Assembly: GCA_949751835.1 (NCBI GenBank)
Contig: CATKHK010000049.1
Span: 124,001 to 188,000, forward strand
Length of the DNA: 64,000 nt
DNA from: Blepharisma japonicum
Taxonomy: Eukaryota; Ciliophora; Heterotrichea; Heterotrichida; Blepharismidae
Reading direction: 5' to 3'
Below are positions 33,628 through 46,451 of the stretch, in pieces. The notes under the pieces are model-generated. The model saw only the letters and a list, made by a program, of their open reading frames with translations. It had not been told where the DNA came from and made no database searches. Positions within the stretch are counted from its first letter, which is position 1, and each line of letters opens with the position of its first letter. The position numbers were made by a program, and so were the translations under genes.

Positions 33628-34233
33628 ATGTATAGAGATATTCTGAAAGCATTTTCCTTATCAGACCTCAAGGAAAACATTGTTCGCCTGGAAAACACGA
33701 TTTCAGAGCTAAGCTACTGCTTAGAAGACTTACAAGAAAAGCGAGATGAGCTAAGATCCACTAACGAAATGTTGAAATCTACTGTCGAAACATTTAATTC
33801 AATGCAAACTTTAAAGCCAACTGCTTTTGATCATGAGAGATCATTATCAGCTACATTAAGCACGCAATGCACACAAGCTTGTGAGACGTCCATGGATGAT
33901 ACAGAAGAGGCTGTGAATATAAAAATCAATAAAAGCGCACCTCAAAAGAGTAAAATAAATGATGTTCCTTTATCAACACTGCATGGGAAAAGAGTATCGA
34001 AGCATGATAGCCATGAAAAAACGCTGCATAAGACAAGTGCAAGTATGCAGGAAATTCCTACAGTAAAAGAAGAAGATAAACAGCCAAGAATTTCAATTGA
34101 TTTGGTTGAAGATGTTGCATTGCCCAAACATTACTTAAAAGCTAAAACAATGACAGAAAGTCGATGCACGCCTTATTTTAGAAAAGCGCCTAGACATCCA
34201 AGAAAAAGTACTAAAGACCCTCAAAAAGCTTAA
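33628..34233 (+). CDS. Hypothetical coiled-coil protein, 201 residues
   Basis: The first ATG in the frame is at 33628. Residues 10-60 form a short coiled coil (NIVRLENTISELSYCLEDLQ); the remainder is polar, Lys/Ser-rich and ends basic (RKAPRHPRKSTKDPQKA). No family is recognised. It diverges from the preceding hypothetical gene across about 220 bp. Confidence 0.6.
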   Translation: MYRDILKAFSLSDLKENIVRLENTISELSYCLEDLQEKRDELRSTNEMLKSTVETFNSMQTLKPTAFDHERSLSATLSTQCTQACETSMDDTEEAVNIKINKSAPQKSKINDVPLSTLHGKRVSKHDSHEKTLHKTSASMQEIPTVKEEDKQPRISIDLVEDVALPKHYLKAKTMTESRCTPYFRKAPRHPRKSTKDPQKA

Positions 34234-34481
34234 CTGTGAAGAATTAATAAATTTTATTTTACTAATTATTTGTTATAAAAATGATTTAGATATCTTATCA
34301 CCTTAATTTCAATCTTATAATTATCATTTTAAAATTATTAATTATTTTTACTTTTGAGTCTTATCTCATAAGTCCTTAATTTTGAGCAAAATAAACTTTC
34401 ACTAATTAGCACCATTCCTAATACTTAGTTTTATAAAATTCATTCTCGTTCAAATGCTTTCTAAACTTTCTATGAAATAAG

Positions 34482-36014
<1,533 letters not shown>

Positions 36015-36055
36015 ATAACTAATCATTCTTAGTGTAATTATATAGAATTTATTAT

Positions 36056-37860
36056 TTAAAAACGATACTGCGTTTTTACGCTTTCTTCACGCTTCAAAAA
36101 CTCTTGTAAAATCTCACTTACATTTGTTTTTGGAAAATTCCCTGATTTTTGGTTTTTGCTTGAGCCTGATGGCTGCTTCCCTTTATTCCCCTCTTTAGAA
36201 AAACTATTTTTTCTACTATTTCTCGCATTTGGCTGTGCACTTGATGGTCTCACTTGAGGGCTTTTATACCCACTGAAATCTTTAGAAAAGCTTTCTATAA
36301 AAACATAGCTGCTGTCTGGGATTTTGACAGAGCTTTCTTCTGATCATCCAACTGATTCTTTTGGATTTAAATCTGTGGTCGGTGATATTTCCATCTGTTT
36401 ACGAATCGATGAATGATTTGTTGAAAAATCATGAGAACTTTCATTGAAAAGCCTCGAATCATAATGAAAATTATTCATTTCTATGATATCCTTAATCCTG
36501 GCGTGGGCGATTTTTTCAAGCTCAGCTTTTATTTGTTTTCCGATTTCAGCTACTTCTTCTTGGATATTAAAAATTAAAGTTTGCTTTAAATGGGCTATCC
36601 TTTGGTTTATTTCTCTAGTTATTTGATTCATATTAAACTTGCTCAGCTTATTTTCAAGCTCTTCAAATTGGCTGTCTATATGCTTGAAAATTTGATCTTT
36701 ATGCTCATTTATCCCATCAAATGTTGGCCATTGCAATGCAGGAGATTCTTCATTTTTTTTATAATCTTTTCCTTGTAACTTAGGTGGGCTTTTTTTAATA
36801 GAAAAGTCAACCTCGCTTTTATAGCTTTCAGGGGAAAATTCTACCACGCTTATACCATTATTCAAAAAAATATCATCTACAGCAAGCAGTGTAAAGCCTC
36901 TTAATTTTTCTAATAAATCTTTTGATGATTTTATAAGCAGCTTATCTACTTCATTCTGCAAAGATATTTCAGCTTTATTTATTTCTTCATCTAAAATAAA
37001 CTGTAAATCTTTAGTCCAATCTTCTGTGAATTTTTTTTCAAAATTGCTGGTACTTTTATTTAAATATTTTTCAATTTCATTTTTTAATTTTTTTTTCTCG
37101 TCAAATTTCATAGCGTCAGGGCTTTGAAAACTCTGCTTTTGAGGGGTTGTTGGACGGATATTTGATTTGAATGAGGTATCTGACTTTTCTGAACCGATAT
37201 ATATGCTATTTCTGGAAACAGAACTAGATCGGCTGAAAACAGATGGAGAAATTGATCTATTTTTGGTGCTTATATCTTTAGGCTGATGCATTTCATATTT
37301 TGCAGGGGTCCCAGGCAATGATAAAGAGTTTGATTTTGATTTTTTTCGTTTTTCAGCCCCACTTTTTTGTAATAAAGAAATCATTTCAATGTTTTTGGCT
37401 CTGTCGATTGCTTTTTTTCCAAACTATTTAAAGCTTACACTGTCCTTGTGATCAATATTACAACCTGCGTCTAATAGTATTTGGACTATATTTGCGTAGT
37501 TATGGTATACAGATATGATCAAAGGAGTTCAACCTCTTTGATCTGAAGCATCAATTATAGCGCCTTTATTCAAAAGGAGTTTTGCACAGTCAGCTTGGTT
37601 GTGTCAACAAGCAATAAATAAAACACTTTGTCCGGCCTATCTAAGTAAAACTATACTTGATTTGTTGAGTTTATATCAGCTCCATTAGAAATTAGTTCAT
37701 TCGCAATTTCAAGGTGTCCTGATCTTACAGCAAGGGCTAAAGCTGTATATCCTGACTGATTTTTGCAATTTATGATATTTTTATCCATTAAAGCCCTGAT
37801 TTTTTCAATATTTCCTTGCTCAGCTGCAGTTATAAGGTCATTTTGAATTTTCCCTGACAT
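36056..37860 (-). CDS. Ankyrin-repeat protein with coiled-coil tail
   Basis: Exons 37657-37860, 37439-37636 and 36056-37423 give 589 residues, all junctions in phase 0. Residues 1-145 are four ankyrin repeats (SGYTALALAVRSGHLEIANE, AGQSVLFIACWHNQADCAKL, RGWTPLIISVYHNYANIVQI). The first intron must be 20 nt to align the repeats, and the second is the usual 15 nt. The C-terminal 440 residues are Ser/Lys-rich with helical parts. TGA codes Trp in two of the repeats. It is probably an adaptor protein; partner unknown. Confidence 0.82.
37637..37656 (-). other. Unusually long (20 nt) intron
   Basis: On the gene strand it begins GTATAG and ends ATAG. A 16-nt removal at the inner AG would break the frame, while 20 nt gives NSTNQ/AGQSVL, which lines up residue for residue with the next ankyrin repeat (DASDQRGWTPL). 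Confidence 0.7.
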
Positions 37861-38152
37861 TTGAATATAAAGGCATTACCTGATTAACATGGTTTAAAAT
37901 TTTGAGAATAATTAATTTTTCATTTTATTGGCCTTGCTCTTATAATAGCATAATTTATTTCAAGAATCTTTTAGACACTTATTTATAATTATAATACAAA
38001 AAACCTTTATAACGGTTATTATAGTTATAATCTATTGCATTTTTATATGAGCAGTCCATAAAATCTACATAAGAAAATATTTTAAAATTATATGGCTCAG
38101 GCCTAGTTTTTATAAGATAAATTACATTTAATAAATATCTAGAAGCACCAAA

Positions 38153-39223
38153 ATGGGATGCTGTCAAAGCAGAGAAAATGAAGATGACTCAAAGAGACCT
38201 ATCTTGCTAAAAGAATCAGATTTTGATAAATTCCATATCCAAAAAGAACGACGAAACAGCGAAGGTTCAACAATGTCTGAGACTTATCATAGTGGTGCTG
38301 AATTCCTCCACAATACACCTATGTCTGAACATTTATCATTAAATAATTCCACTACTAAAGCAGAAGAAAAAGAGAGTCCCTGCACTTATCCATTAATTTC
38401 TCCAAAACTTTACAAACCAAAGGTTGGATATCGAAATAAAATACCAGTAACCCCAAGCTCAACAGACGGTAGCGAGCAATACAATTTAAATGAAATTTTA
38501 AGCCTTGATGAGTCAATTATGACTATTTTAGAAAAAGAATCCACCTATTCTCTTGACAACTCTACAATAACACCTAGTGGATTTTTAGAACTACTCGACA
38601 ATTGTGAACAGTCTCAGGACATACAAAGATCCGACCGATATTCACAGATTTATGATCTTTTGCCTGATTTATTAGATACAAAATTATGGAAAGTAGTAAA
38701 AAAGTCAAATACTACAACTGCTTATAAAAGATTTTTTAATAAATTTAACAAAGATATTGTGGCAACCCGCATCGACATTTCTATATCATCACATTTGCCA
38801 GTGGAGTCAATTTTGTCAATATTTTACGATACAGAGAAAAGATGCAAATGGGAAAGTAATTTAATAGAATCAGAATTATTGTCTGGATATTTGTATGGAA
38901 ATTGTGTTATTTCCAGTACAAGAATGCAGAAAAAAGAAAAATTAAAATTTTTTGAAATTTGGGACACAAAAGTTGATGATGATAAAATTTTGACTATAAT
39001 TTGCCCAAAAGAGGATGAGAAAGGAGATGAAAAATGTGGCGAAATGATTTTTAGTGTGATTCAAATTGAAAATAAAAATGATAGACTGCATGCGACTGTT
39101 ATTCAGCAGATTGATTTTAAGAGTCCAATGAAAATGGTTTCGAATGCGATCGCAGTTGAAGATACAGAAAAGTCTTTAAAGAAATTAAAAGAAGCTGTTT
39201 CATCAGCAAAATCTTCCATTTAA
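38153..39223 (+). CDS. Acylated START-like lipid-binding protein
   Basis: A 356-residue single-exon frame. MGCCQS at the N-terminus is a myristoylation plus double-palmitoylation signal. Residues 1-165 are polar. The C-terminal 190 residues fit the START/Bet v1-like fold: LLDTKLWKVVKKSN, RIDISISSHLPVESILSIFY, DTEKRCKWES, then alternating strands and a long C-terminal helix. Such domains shuttle lipids between membranes; the ligand is unknown. It diverges from the ankyrin gene over 292 bp. Confidence 0.75.
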   Translation: MGCCQSRENEDDSKRPILLKESDFDKFHIQKERRNSEGSTMSETYHSGAEFLHNTPMSEHLSLNNSTTKAEEKESPCTYPLISPKLYKPKVGYRNKIPVTPSSTDGSEQYNLNEILSLDESIMTILEKESTYSLDNSTITPSGFLELLDNCEQSQDIQRSDRYSQIYDLLPDLLDTKLWKVVKKSNTTTAYKRFFNKFNKDIVATRIDISISSHLPVESILSIFYDTEKRCKWESNLIESELLSGYLYGNCVISSTRMQKKEKLKFFEIWDTKVDDDKILTIICPKEDEKGDEKCGEMIFSVIQIENKNDRLHATVIQQIDFKSPMKMVSNAIAVEDTEKSLKKLKEAVSSAKSSI

Positions 39224-39263
39224 ATAATCTTGCTTTATTGTAATTTAATTAAATTCATATAAA

Positions 39264-40367
39264 ATGAGTAGTAAAATTCCTCTTCTCGACCTTCAGCAGC
39301 TTAAAAGCTGAGAAAGCTTACCCGGCGAACCTTTTATTGACCAGCTCCAGCGCACTTATAAAAATCAAGGCACAGTCCCAAAAGAAGCTATACAAGAGCT
39401 CAGCGATGAAGGTATGAAACATCTAATAGAAGTCTTAATAAACGACAATTTAAATTTACAAGACCAGCTTGCAATGCGAGACGAAGGGAAAACTCCTACC
39501 TCAGTAGCCTCTAACTCAGAAGACGAATTCCAGCGTGGCACTGCCAATTTTTCAGTCGCCACTACCTACAACAATTCCTATTCGAAACAGCCCACTTTCC
39601 CACAAGTCTACCGACCAATTGCAAGAGAAGAGCTTAAAATGCGGCGATTTAATAATATTTCGACCTATCAAAAAGGCAATGCTTTCAATATTAATGAAGA
39701 AATAAAAAATAATGCCTCAAATTTGTATCAAAATAAAATCATCAAAATCACAGAAGAAATAAATGAAGAAAAACATAGAAAAAATATGCTGATACAGCTG
39801 TTTAGGCTGTCGCCTAAGAAAATGCAGTTTGTGACTGGCTGCTCCAAAGTTCTTGGGCTTTTATCAGTTTATAAAAAAAAATCACAAGAAATTATGGCTG
39901 AAAATAGTGGATTAACGACACAATTGCAAATAGTCCAAGCTGCGAAAAATGCAGGGAACAATTCTGAGTCTGAGGTAAAAGATTATTCAATTTTATCATA
40001 CCATGAAGGAGAAGAAAACAGCTTTTACCAAAGGGAAAAAGAAGACTCTGATCGACAAATTTTAAATTCTTTGAGAGAAGCATTTGAGTCTGGAAACACA
40101 AAGAAATTCAGAGAGTTCGCTTATGGGCTGATGGGGGAATATGAAGCATCAGAAATTACTACAATTTTAGTTAAGCATGCAAAATATCTTGAAGAAAAAA
40201 TTTGCTATGATTTTATGAAGCTTGCTGCTAGAAGGAAAGATATGGTACATCGGCAGCAGCTAATGTATGAAAATATTATATGCCAGAGAGAAGCAACTCA
40301 AGGAAAAATAGAAAAACTGAAAAAAGATATAGAAAGACACAATAATCAATGCAAATGTAAAAATTAA
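39264..40367 (+). CDS. Hypothetical protein with C-terminal coiled coil
   Basis: A 367-residue frame with one TGA read as Trp near the start (LKSWESLPG). The N-terminus has a short helix, then a Ser/Thr/Asn-rich part. Residues 140-205 and 250-360 are helical, the last with coiled-coil character and ending in HNNQCKCKN. No family is recognised. It lies 40 bp downstream of the START gene. Confidence 0.65.
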
Positions 40368-40479
40368 TTAAAATTAATATAAATACATACTTTTCAGCAA
40401 AATCTTATTTCACAGTTAATATTTTTTTTAATTTTATATTATGTGTTATTTTTAAATAAAACGTATAAATTTTATATAG

Positions 40480-43155
40480 ATGAGTGAAGACGATAGCGAA
40501 GAATTTGAATCTTTCAGTTCTGTAGAAGAAGAAATCCCTCAAGAAAATCCTGAAACTGAGTATTTCTTATATAGAATGCTAAAGCATGAGCTAGTGCGAG
40601 CACAAGAAGATTTCCTCCGTCAGCTGAATATAATCAGCAATCAAGAGCAAGCAATTTCTGAATTAAACAGTGAAAAACTGTTATACTCTTCAAAGATTTC
40701 TTTATTAAAGAAAATGAATTCGAAACTAAAAAAACATCTTTCTGAGATGGAAAAATTTGCAATGTCAAAACAAGATCTTCAATCTTCAGCACCAGTTTCA
40801 AAGCTGAAATCATTAGCAATTATAGATAGAATCTACAACTCACAAAGGTTGTTTATTTTAAGAAATTTTATTGGAAAATGGTATAGTAAAGTTGAAGAAC
40901 TTATAGACTTAAGTGAAGAGGAAGATATCGTAGAAATTCCGAAAATAAATATTACAAAGGATATTAGAAAAACCATATCACAGTCTATTTCAAAACAATT
41001 CGGGTCTATGTATGATGGAAACGAAGAAGAGGATTCTGAAGCAAGTGATGATAGTCTTGATGAGATTCCTGATGAGTATGAAGAAGTCAAAGAAATGTAC
41101 GCAAATGCACATCAGGAGCTCGTAAAACATGTAGTAGATGCACATAAAACATTGGTTAAAGAATGCTCAGTAAGGCTTTTGGCTAGAACAATGGTTAATG
41201 CAGTGATGTTTTCGAAGCATATGGCTGTAGAAAGTTTGAAAGCGATGAGAGAAAATAAATGCAGACATTGCAAAGGGGCCTGCGAGTATAATGGAGATAA
41301 AAAAGTATGCCCAGCTGATAATGGAATCAATAAAAGCAATACTTTAAATATCCCAAATCCCCAAATAAATATTAGTCCTCCACCACCCCCTCCACCTCCA
41401 AATATAAAAGCTCCTCCTCCACCTCCTCTTCCAAACACACCTCCACCACCTCCACTTCGAAATGCACCTCCTCCACCTCCACTTACAAATGCACCTCCTC
41501 CACCTCCACTTCCAAATGCACCTCCTCCACCTCCACTAAGAAGCACACCTCCTCCGCCTCCACTTCCAAACCAAAAAGCACCTCCGCCTCCTCCACTTCC
41601 AAGTTCTCAAGCAGCTTTTCCAAACCTTCCTCAGCCTCCTTCAAGGACTCCACCAACTCCCCCTCCCCCTCCTCATCCAAATATGCAAATCCCTCCGCCT
41701 CCCCCTCCTCTTCCCAGCCAAAAATCAATTCCTCCACCCCCAGCTCTTCCAAGCTCTTCTATTCCTCCTCCTCCTCCTCCAAATTCCCGAGTCCCTCCAC
41801 CTCCTCCAATTCCTGGCCAATTTCCTTCTCCATCTCCCCCAAAGCCAAACATGACTACCTTACAAGTCCCCCAAATAGCTCCCCCTCCAGACATTGCTAC
41901 CAAAAAAATCCACTGAGATGTAATCCCAAAATACAAGCTAAAATCTACCCTCTGAGGCCAACCCCCTGCGGTCCTTGAAATTCCTATTGATTTTTCTAAG
42001 CTTGCCTGCATGTTTGGTGAACAGAAAAAAGAAAACGTCGAAGTAAAAGCCCCAGCTAAACAAGTTACTTATATAACCAGCATGAAAAAAGCTAATAACA
42101 CAGGAATTGTGATATCAAATTATCCTTTATCAATAGAACAAACCAAAGTTATGATAAATTCTATGAATGAGTATATGACAAGCCCAGAACAAATAGGGAA
42201 ATTAATTAAATTGGTACCTACTGATGAAGAAATGGACCAGCTTAAAGAATATAAAGGACCTTTAGAAAATCTTGTACAAGCTGAACGATTTTTGTTAGAA
42301 CTTTGGGTAGGAATGCCGATATTTCAAGGAAGAATTGAATGCTTGTATTTTAAGCTGAATTTTACTGTGGATTTTCCTGAGGTTTATAGCCAACTTGCAT
42401 CAATAAAACAGGCGATAGACGCTATTAAGACTTCTAAAAATTTCCAGACAATGATATATGCCATTTTGAAAATTGGGAATTTTTTGAATTATGGGACTAA
42501 TAAAGGGAATGCGCAAGGATTTTCGCTGAATATTTTGCATCAATTAGAAAATCTGAGAGGGTTTGACGGCAAAAAAACTCCGCTTTTGGAATTTGTGATA
42601 CAAAGTGTGATGGCTTCAAATAAGTCAGTATTGAATTTTATTACAGAATTTGAGCCCTGCCAATATTGCAGCAAATTCGATATGGCAGATCTTGATATAA
42701 AATTAGCTGAATTTGAAAAAGGGTTTAATTTAGCAGGAAAATATATAAAACAAGCTTCAACAATTGATTCCAACGATCTTAAAACTTTTATCATAAAAAT
42801 GACCAGATTTGTCGAAGAATCATCTCCTAGACTTCAAGATTTTAAAGGAAAACTAATAGAAGTCAAAAAATCCCTAGAAGAAACCATCGAATTTTACGGG
42901 GAAACTAAAGGTATGAAAAGTAAAGAATTTTTTGAAAAATTTTGAAATTTTGCACAGTCATGCAAACGGTCAATTGAAAATATGAGCAAAGCTGAAGGGA
43001 AAAAAGAGCTGGAGAAGTTGAAAAAAAGCGTCAAAAAGAAAGAAGACGACGAAGGAATAGTTCAAAAGCCAAGGCATACTCAAAGAACTACGATTTCTAA
43101 AAAATCTTTTAGACTTAGCACAAGATATAGGCAGCAAGGCTTGATTAGCTTGTAA
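40480..43155 (+). CDS. Formin (FH1-FH2 actin nucleator)
   Basis: An 891-residue frame with TGA-coded Trp at conserved FH2 positions ([21 protein letters not shown]). Residues 1-285 are acidic and helical without a clear GBD/FH3. FH1 (about 295-465) has more than a dozen runs of four to eight Pro, the profilin-binding tracks, arranged as short repeats. FH2 (about 475-840) shows [19 protein letters not shown] and [10 protein letters not shown], the core actin-binding block. A basic tail follows. Formins nucleate and elongate unbranched actin filaments. Confidence 0.95.
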
Positions 43156-43238
43156 TCTAGAGTCTTTAAAATCATGGCTATAACATAAAATACATGAAAA
43201 ATATTTAATTTAAGTGCCATTATAGCTTAATTTATACT

Positions 43239-43714
43239 TTAGCTGAGTAACCTTTTGAATTCTTCGTATTCAATTGTATGGCTTTGGTCTTCATCAATAT
43301 CCTCAATAAGCCTTTCTATGTCTATAGTCATTTCAAATTGCTGTCGAATGACATTTATCAATTTATCCGTATCGATAGAGCCAGTTGTATCTGGATTCCC
43401 TCCCATTGCCACAAATGCATCAACTATATATAAAATTTACTCATGTCCTGCTCATCCCTGCCATCCTCTGCATTTTGATGCTGTTCATAAACTTTTAAAA
43501 ATTCGTAAAATTCAATTTTACCTGTATTATTATCGTCAACTTCATTTATCATTGCAAAAAGTTCTTCTTCGCTTGGCTTTTGCCCCATCTCTATTTAAAA
43601 ATTACGCTCTAATACTACACGAAGCTCAAACCTATCTATCCTTCCAGTCCCATCCTTATCAAATTGACTGAAAATGCTCTTACAATGCGTTATTTGCTCT
43701 TCCGTCAACCCCAT
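43239..43714 (-). CDS. EF-hand protein, calmodulin/outer-arm dynein LC4-like
   Basis: Three exons (43606-43714, 43441-43590, 43239-43423) give 147 residues after removing introns of 15 and 17 nt. There are four EF-hand positions: DKDGTGRIDRFE and DDNNTGKIEFYE look functional, GNPDTTGSIDTD is degenerate, and DEDQSHTIEYEE is acceptable. The phrase IDAFVAMGGNPD is typical of axonemal LC4-type light chains and related calmodulin-like proteins. It probably acts as a Ca2+ sensor in cilia; centrin or calmodulin relatives are alternatives. The start ATG follows an in-frame stop. Confidence 0.85.
43424..43440 (-). other. 17-nt intron in the EF-hand gene
   Basis: GTAAATTTTATATATAG; only removal of all 17 bases keeps the frame between EQDM and IDAFVAMGG. 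Confidence 0.7.
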
Positions 43715-44067
43715 TTATGGCTATTTTTTCGATCAAAAGTTTCAAATTATATTTATATTGGATAAATCTTTTTAAGAAGCAGAAAACTAAATTAATCGAG
43801 ATAATTCTGGGGTCCATTTTCCTAATTCCATTCAAAAATTGTGGAATATGGAAAACTAGGGCAAAGCACCAACTGAAGAACTTGAAGGAAAAACCAAAAT
43901 TTGTGCTCAAATGTGGCTTTTTTTAAATGGGGAAGGACCCCAGAAGAAAATAATAAAATGAAAAGAAAATTCATAAAACTATTTAGCTGTGCATTAAGAT
44001 AGCCCAATTTCCAACTTTTATCTATTTTTGAATGCTGTAATTTCTAACTAAAGAACTTGATTATAAT
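43715..44067. other. Divergent intergenic with an 11-bp inverted repeat
   Basis: The spacer lies between the EF-hand gene (minus) and the C2H2 gene (plus). TTCTGGGGTCC at 43805-43815 is repeated inverted at 43935-43945 (GGACCCCAGAA), 119 bp apart. The region also has frames of 70-odd codons on both strands that look like chance. Confidence 0.5.
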
Positions 44068-44448
44068 ATGTCTAGTTTAAATGAAGAGCGTCCATTCATA
44101 TGCGACATGTGCCCCTTGCGATTCAAAAGAAAACAATATTTACAAAGGCATATGGCAGTTCATTCAGGTGATAGGAATTTTGTGTGCGAAGCATGCCATA
44201 AAACTTACAAATACAAAAAGGGGCTCAATAGACACATATCAAAAACACATGTCGATTATTGGAAGGAATTGAAAAAGACGCACCCGAAAAGAAAGCCTTC
44301 TAAGCCCCCTACGGAAAAGCCACAAATAAAAGAAGAGGTGCCGGCTATGAACCCGACTCAAGAACAACTCAGGGTGATGTGGTTCTTTGCAATGATGAGC
44401 ATGCAATATTTTTTGTGTTATGCGGCAAGGACTAACAATAATTTATAA
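44068..44448 (+). CDS. Small protein with two C2H2 zinc fingers
   Basis: A 126-residue protein with two fingers at residues 10-32 (ICDMCPLRFKRKQYLQRHMA, VH) and 38-62 (FVCEACHKTYKYKKGLNRH, ISKTH), joined by a TGEKP-like linker (SGDRN). A Pro/Lys-rich stretch and a hydrophobic, Met-rich end (WFFAMMSMQYFLCYA) follow. Two fingers could bind a short DNA site; the hydrophobic tail is unusual for a transcription factor. Confidence 0.8.
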   Translation: MSSLNEERPFICDMCPLRFKRKQYLQRHMAVHSGDRNFVCEACHKTYKYKKGLNRHISKTHVDYWKELKKTHPKRKPSKPPTEKPQIKEEVPAMNPTQEQLRVMWFFAMMSMQYFLCYAARTNNNL

Positions 44449-44725
44449 GCAGTGAGTAATTAGAATTAGTGTTTATGGGAGTTGGCTTGCTTATTGAATG
44501 AATACTGGTTACCTATTACTTTTCTTGGCTCTTTTAATAGCTGTCAACCGAAACTATGATGTACTTATCAAGTTTACTTAGCAAAGTCTATATCAAGGTT
44601 TCACGAATTATGAATGAAGTTTAATCATATCAAAGATCAATTAAAAAAAATCCAAGAAAGTTAATTTCCTTAAAATTTCAAATACAAGAGGAAATATATA
44701 TTTAATTAATATTTCATTAACTAGA

Positions 44726-46103
44726 TTAAACGGAAATTGGGCGTATAGCTGTTGGCGTGGAAGATCTTACTGTGTCTGTCTGTCTTTTCTGTTTTCCCGC
44801 AGTCACTTCAGACCAGAGTTCTCTTGCAGCTTCCAGGAACTGTTGATAATAATCATCATTTTCTCCTGGAAATATTTTTATATACCCTCCACAATGTTTA
44901 TCACTATGCCTATCATTTTTCCGTACTGCCTCATCCTTTAGTCCTTTTTTCTCTTCCAAGCTTTCCTGCCTCGATTTTTTATTAATTATTCTGTTGCTCG
45001 ACAGCGTCTTGCTGATCATTTCATATTCCCTTCTATTTTTCACTTTAATATTCATAATTGTTAAAGCTTCACTAATAATCCTTTCTTTTATCTTAAAATC
45101 CAGCTGTGAATCAGTCGTAAAGCTTGGCGAATGGTTGACTTCTAATAAATAAGGCCTTAATTTGTGGTCTAAAATTATGTCGAAGCCTAAAATCTCAAAA
45201 CACATACCATTGCTGACGTCGTCTGGCTGAGAAGACCTATAGAAATGGGAAAGAGATGGCTGGATTGTACAAATTGTTTTTATAATAATGTCACAAATCC
45301 TATCTCAGAGTGTTGTTACGTCATAGCCTTCTTCTTCGAGCCGAATTAGAACTGAGGAGAGGCTTCTTTTGTGGCCTTGGTCACAGTGTTCTGGGTCTTC
45401 ATTTTGTATGAATTTAGGGTTGTGCTTATTTACTGCGTAATTGGTAAGGTGCATAAACATTTCGTCGAGATTGCCTCTTGAAGGGTTTTGGTACTCTTCG
45501 GTGGCGAATCGGGCTAGTCCTTCTTCGTGTATAAAGATTCGTAATGGGTCGCATGCAGATAGGAGAACATAAATTCTAAGATCAAATTTCAGTCCGTCAA
45601 TTAAAAATGGTTTTTGAAGATATCGCTGGGCAATGCAATGCTCATGGGTTCTTAGGTCTTCTAGTCTTTTAACTAAATATATGCCTCTCCCTTGGGAGCT
45701 TGCTTCTGGCTTTACTATATAAGTTTTTGAACTTTGTTGCAATTCTGCTTTAAATTCATTGAGATCTGAAGGAAGAACCCATGATCTTGGATAAAAATTA
45801 TAATCATGAGGGAATATATTTCTCATCTTATTTAAGTTATTGGCCATACAGTTTTTTCTAGCAATTCCAAACATTCCAGGGAAATGATTAATTTTTTGAT
45901 GCGGCTTCATTCGTGACAAGCGATCTGGGATTACAGAAGTATCTGTCCAAAATAAGTCTCAGTTAGAATCAGTAGGACTATTTGAAAGAATCCACCCAAA
46001 AACATTGCTACCTACATGCTTGATTATTTCATATTTGGTGCCTTAAATAGATATTACTTGATACATTCAAAATAATTTTGCTCCTTTTAACCTCCTTTTC
46101 CAT
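44726..46103 (-). CDS. Tubulin glutamylase, TTLL6/13-type
   Basis: Exons 46058-46103 and 44726-46041 are joined by a 16-nt intron, giving 453 residues. The TTL ATP-grasp domain is complete: KYEIIKHVGSNVFGW, FPGMFGIARK, YIVKPEASSQGRGIYL, FLIDGLKFDLRIYVLL, DPLRIFIHEEGLARF, MHLTNYAVNKH, and LLEVNHSPSFTTDSQLD. The last two blocks are those of TTLL glutamylases such as TTLL6/13. They add glutamate chains to tubulin, mainly in axonemes. The carboxypeptidase at 2.6-5.1 kb performs the reverse reaction. The C-terminal tail is short and basic. Confidence 0.93.
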
Positions 46104-46451
46104 GTTTTGAATTTAATTCTTATTTTTATGCTGTATTTTATTATATAAGAAACTATGTGGTATAAATTTAGAAAAATGATAATTGTCCACATTTATATAA
46201 AAAATATTGAAAATTTTAAATCAAGAATTTTATCAGTAAAATATAAACAGGAAAAATTAAATCAGAAAAGTGATTTACTTTGAAAAGAGAAGATCTAAGG
46301 AAAGGAGAATTGATTTGGAAATATATTTGATTACTGATAGATAAGAAGATTGATCTTATTTACAGAAGAAATTAGTCTATATATTGACTATAAAGGAGAT
46401 GTAATTTTATCTTAAAGTCGATTGATTATTATTCTTGAATTTTATTAATAA
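46104..46451. other. 348-bp divergent intergenic region
   Basis: An AT-rich spacer between the TTLL gene and the m-AAA protease gene. No repeat, RNA or coding frame is visible. Confidence 0.4.

Noticed and set aside
37979-38167. Minus-strand frame overlapping the START gene start
   Set aside because: It has no ATG at its beginning and overlaps the MGCC start of a convincing gene; Tyr/Asn bias of spacer DNA.
41112-41752. Gly-rich and Glu/Val-rich frames on the minus strand
   Set aside because: They are the reverse complement of the formin polyproline region; the repeat structure creates open frames on the opposite strand.
43680-43926. Overlapping frames on both strands of about 70-76 codons
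   Set aside because: They mirror each other in a divergent promoter region; the minus-strand one overlaps the EF-hand start in another frame.
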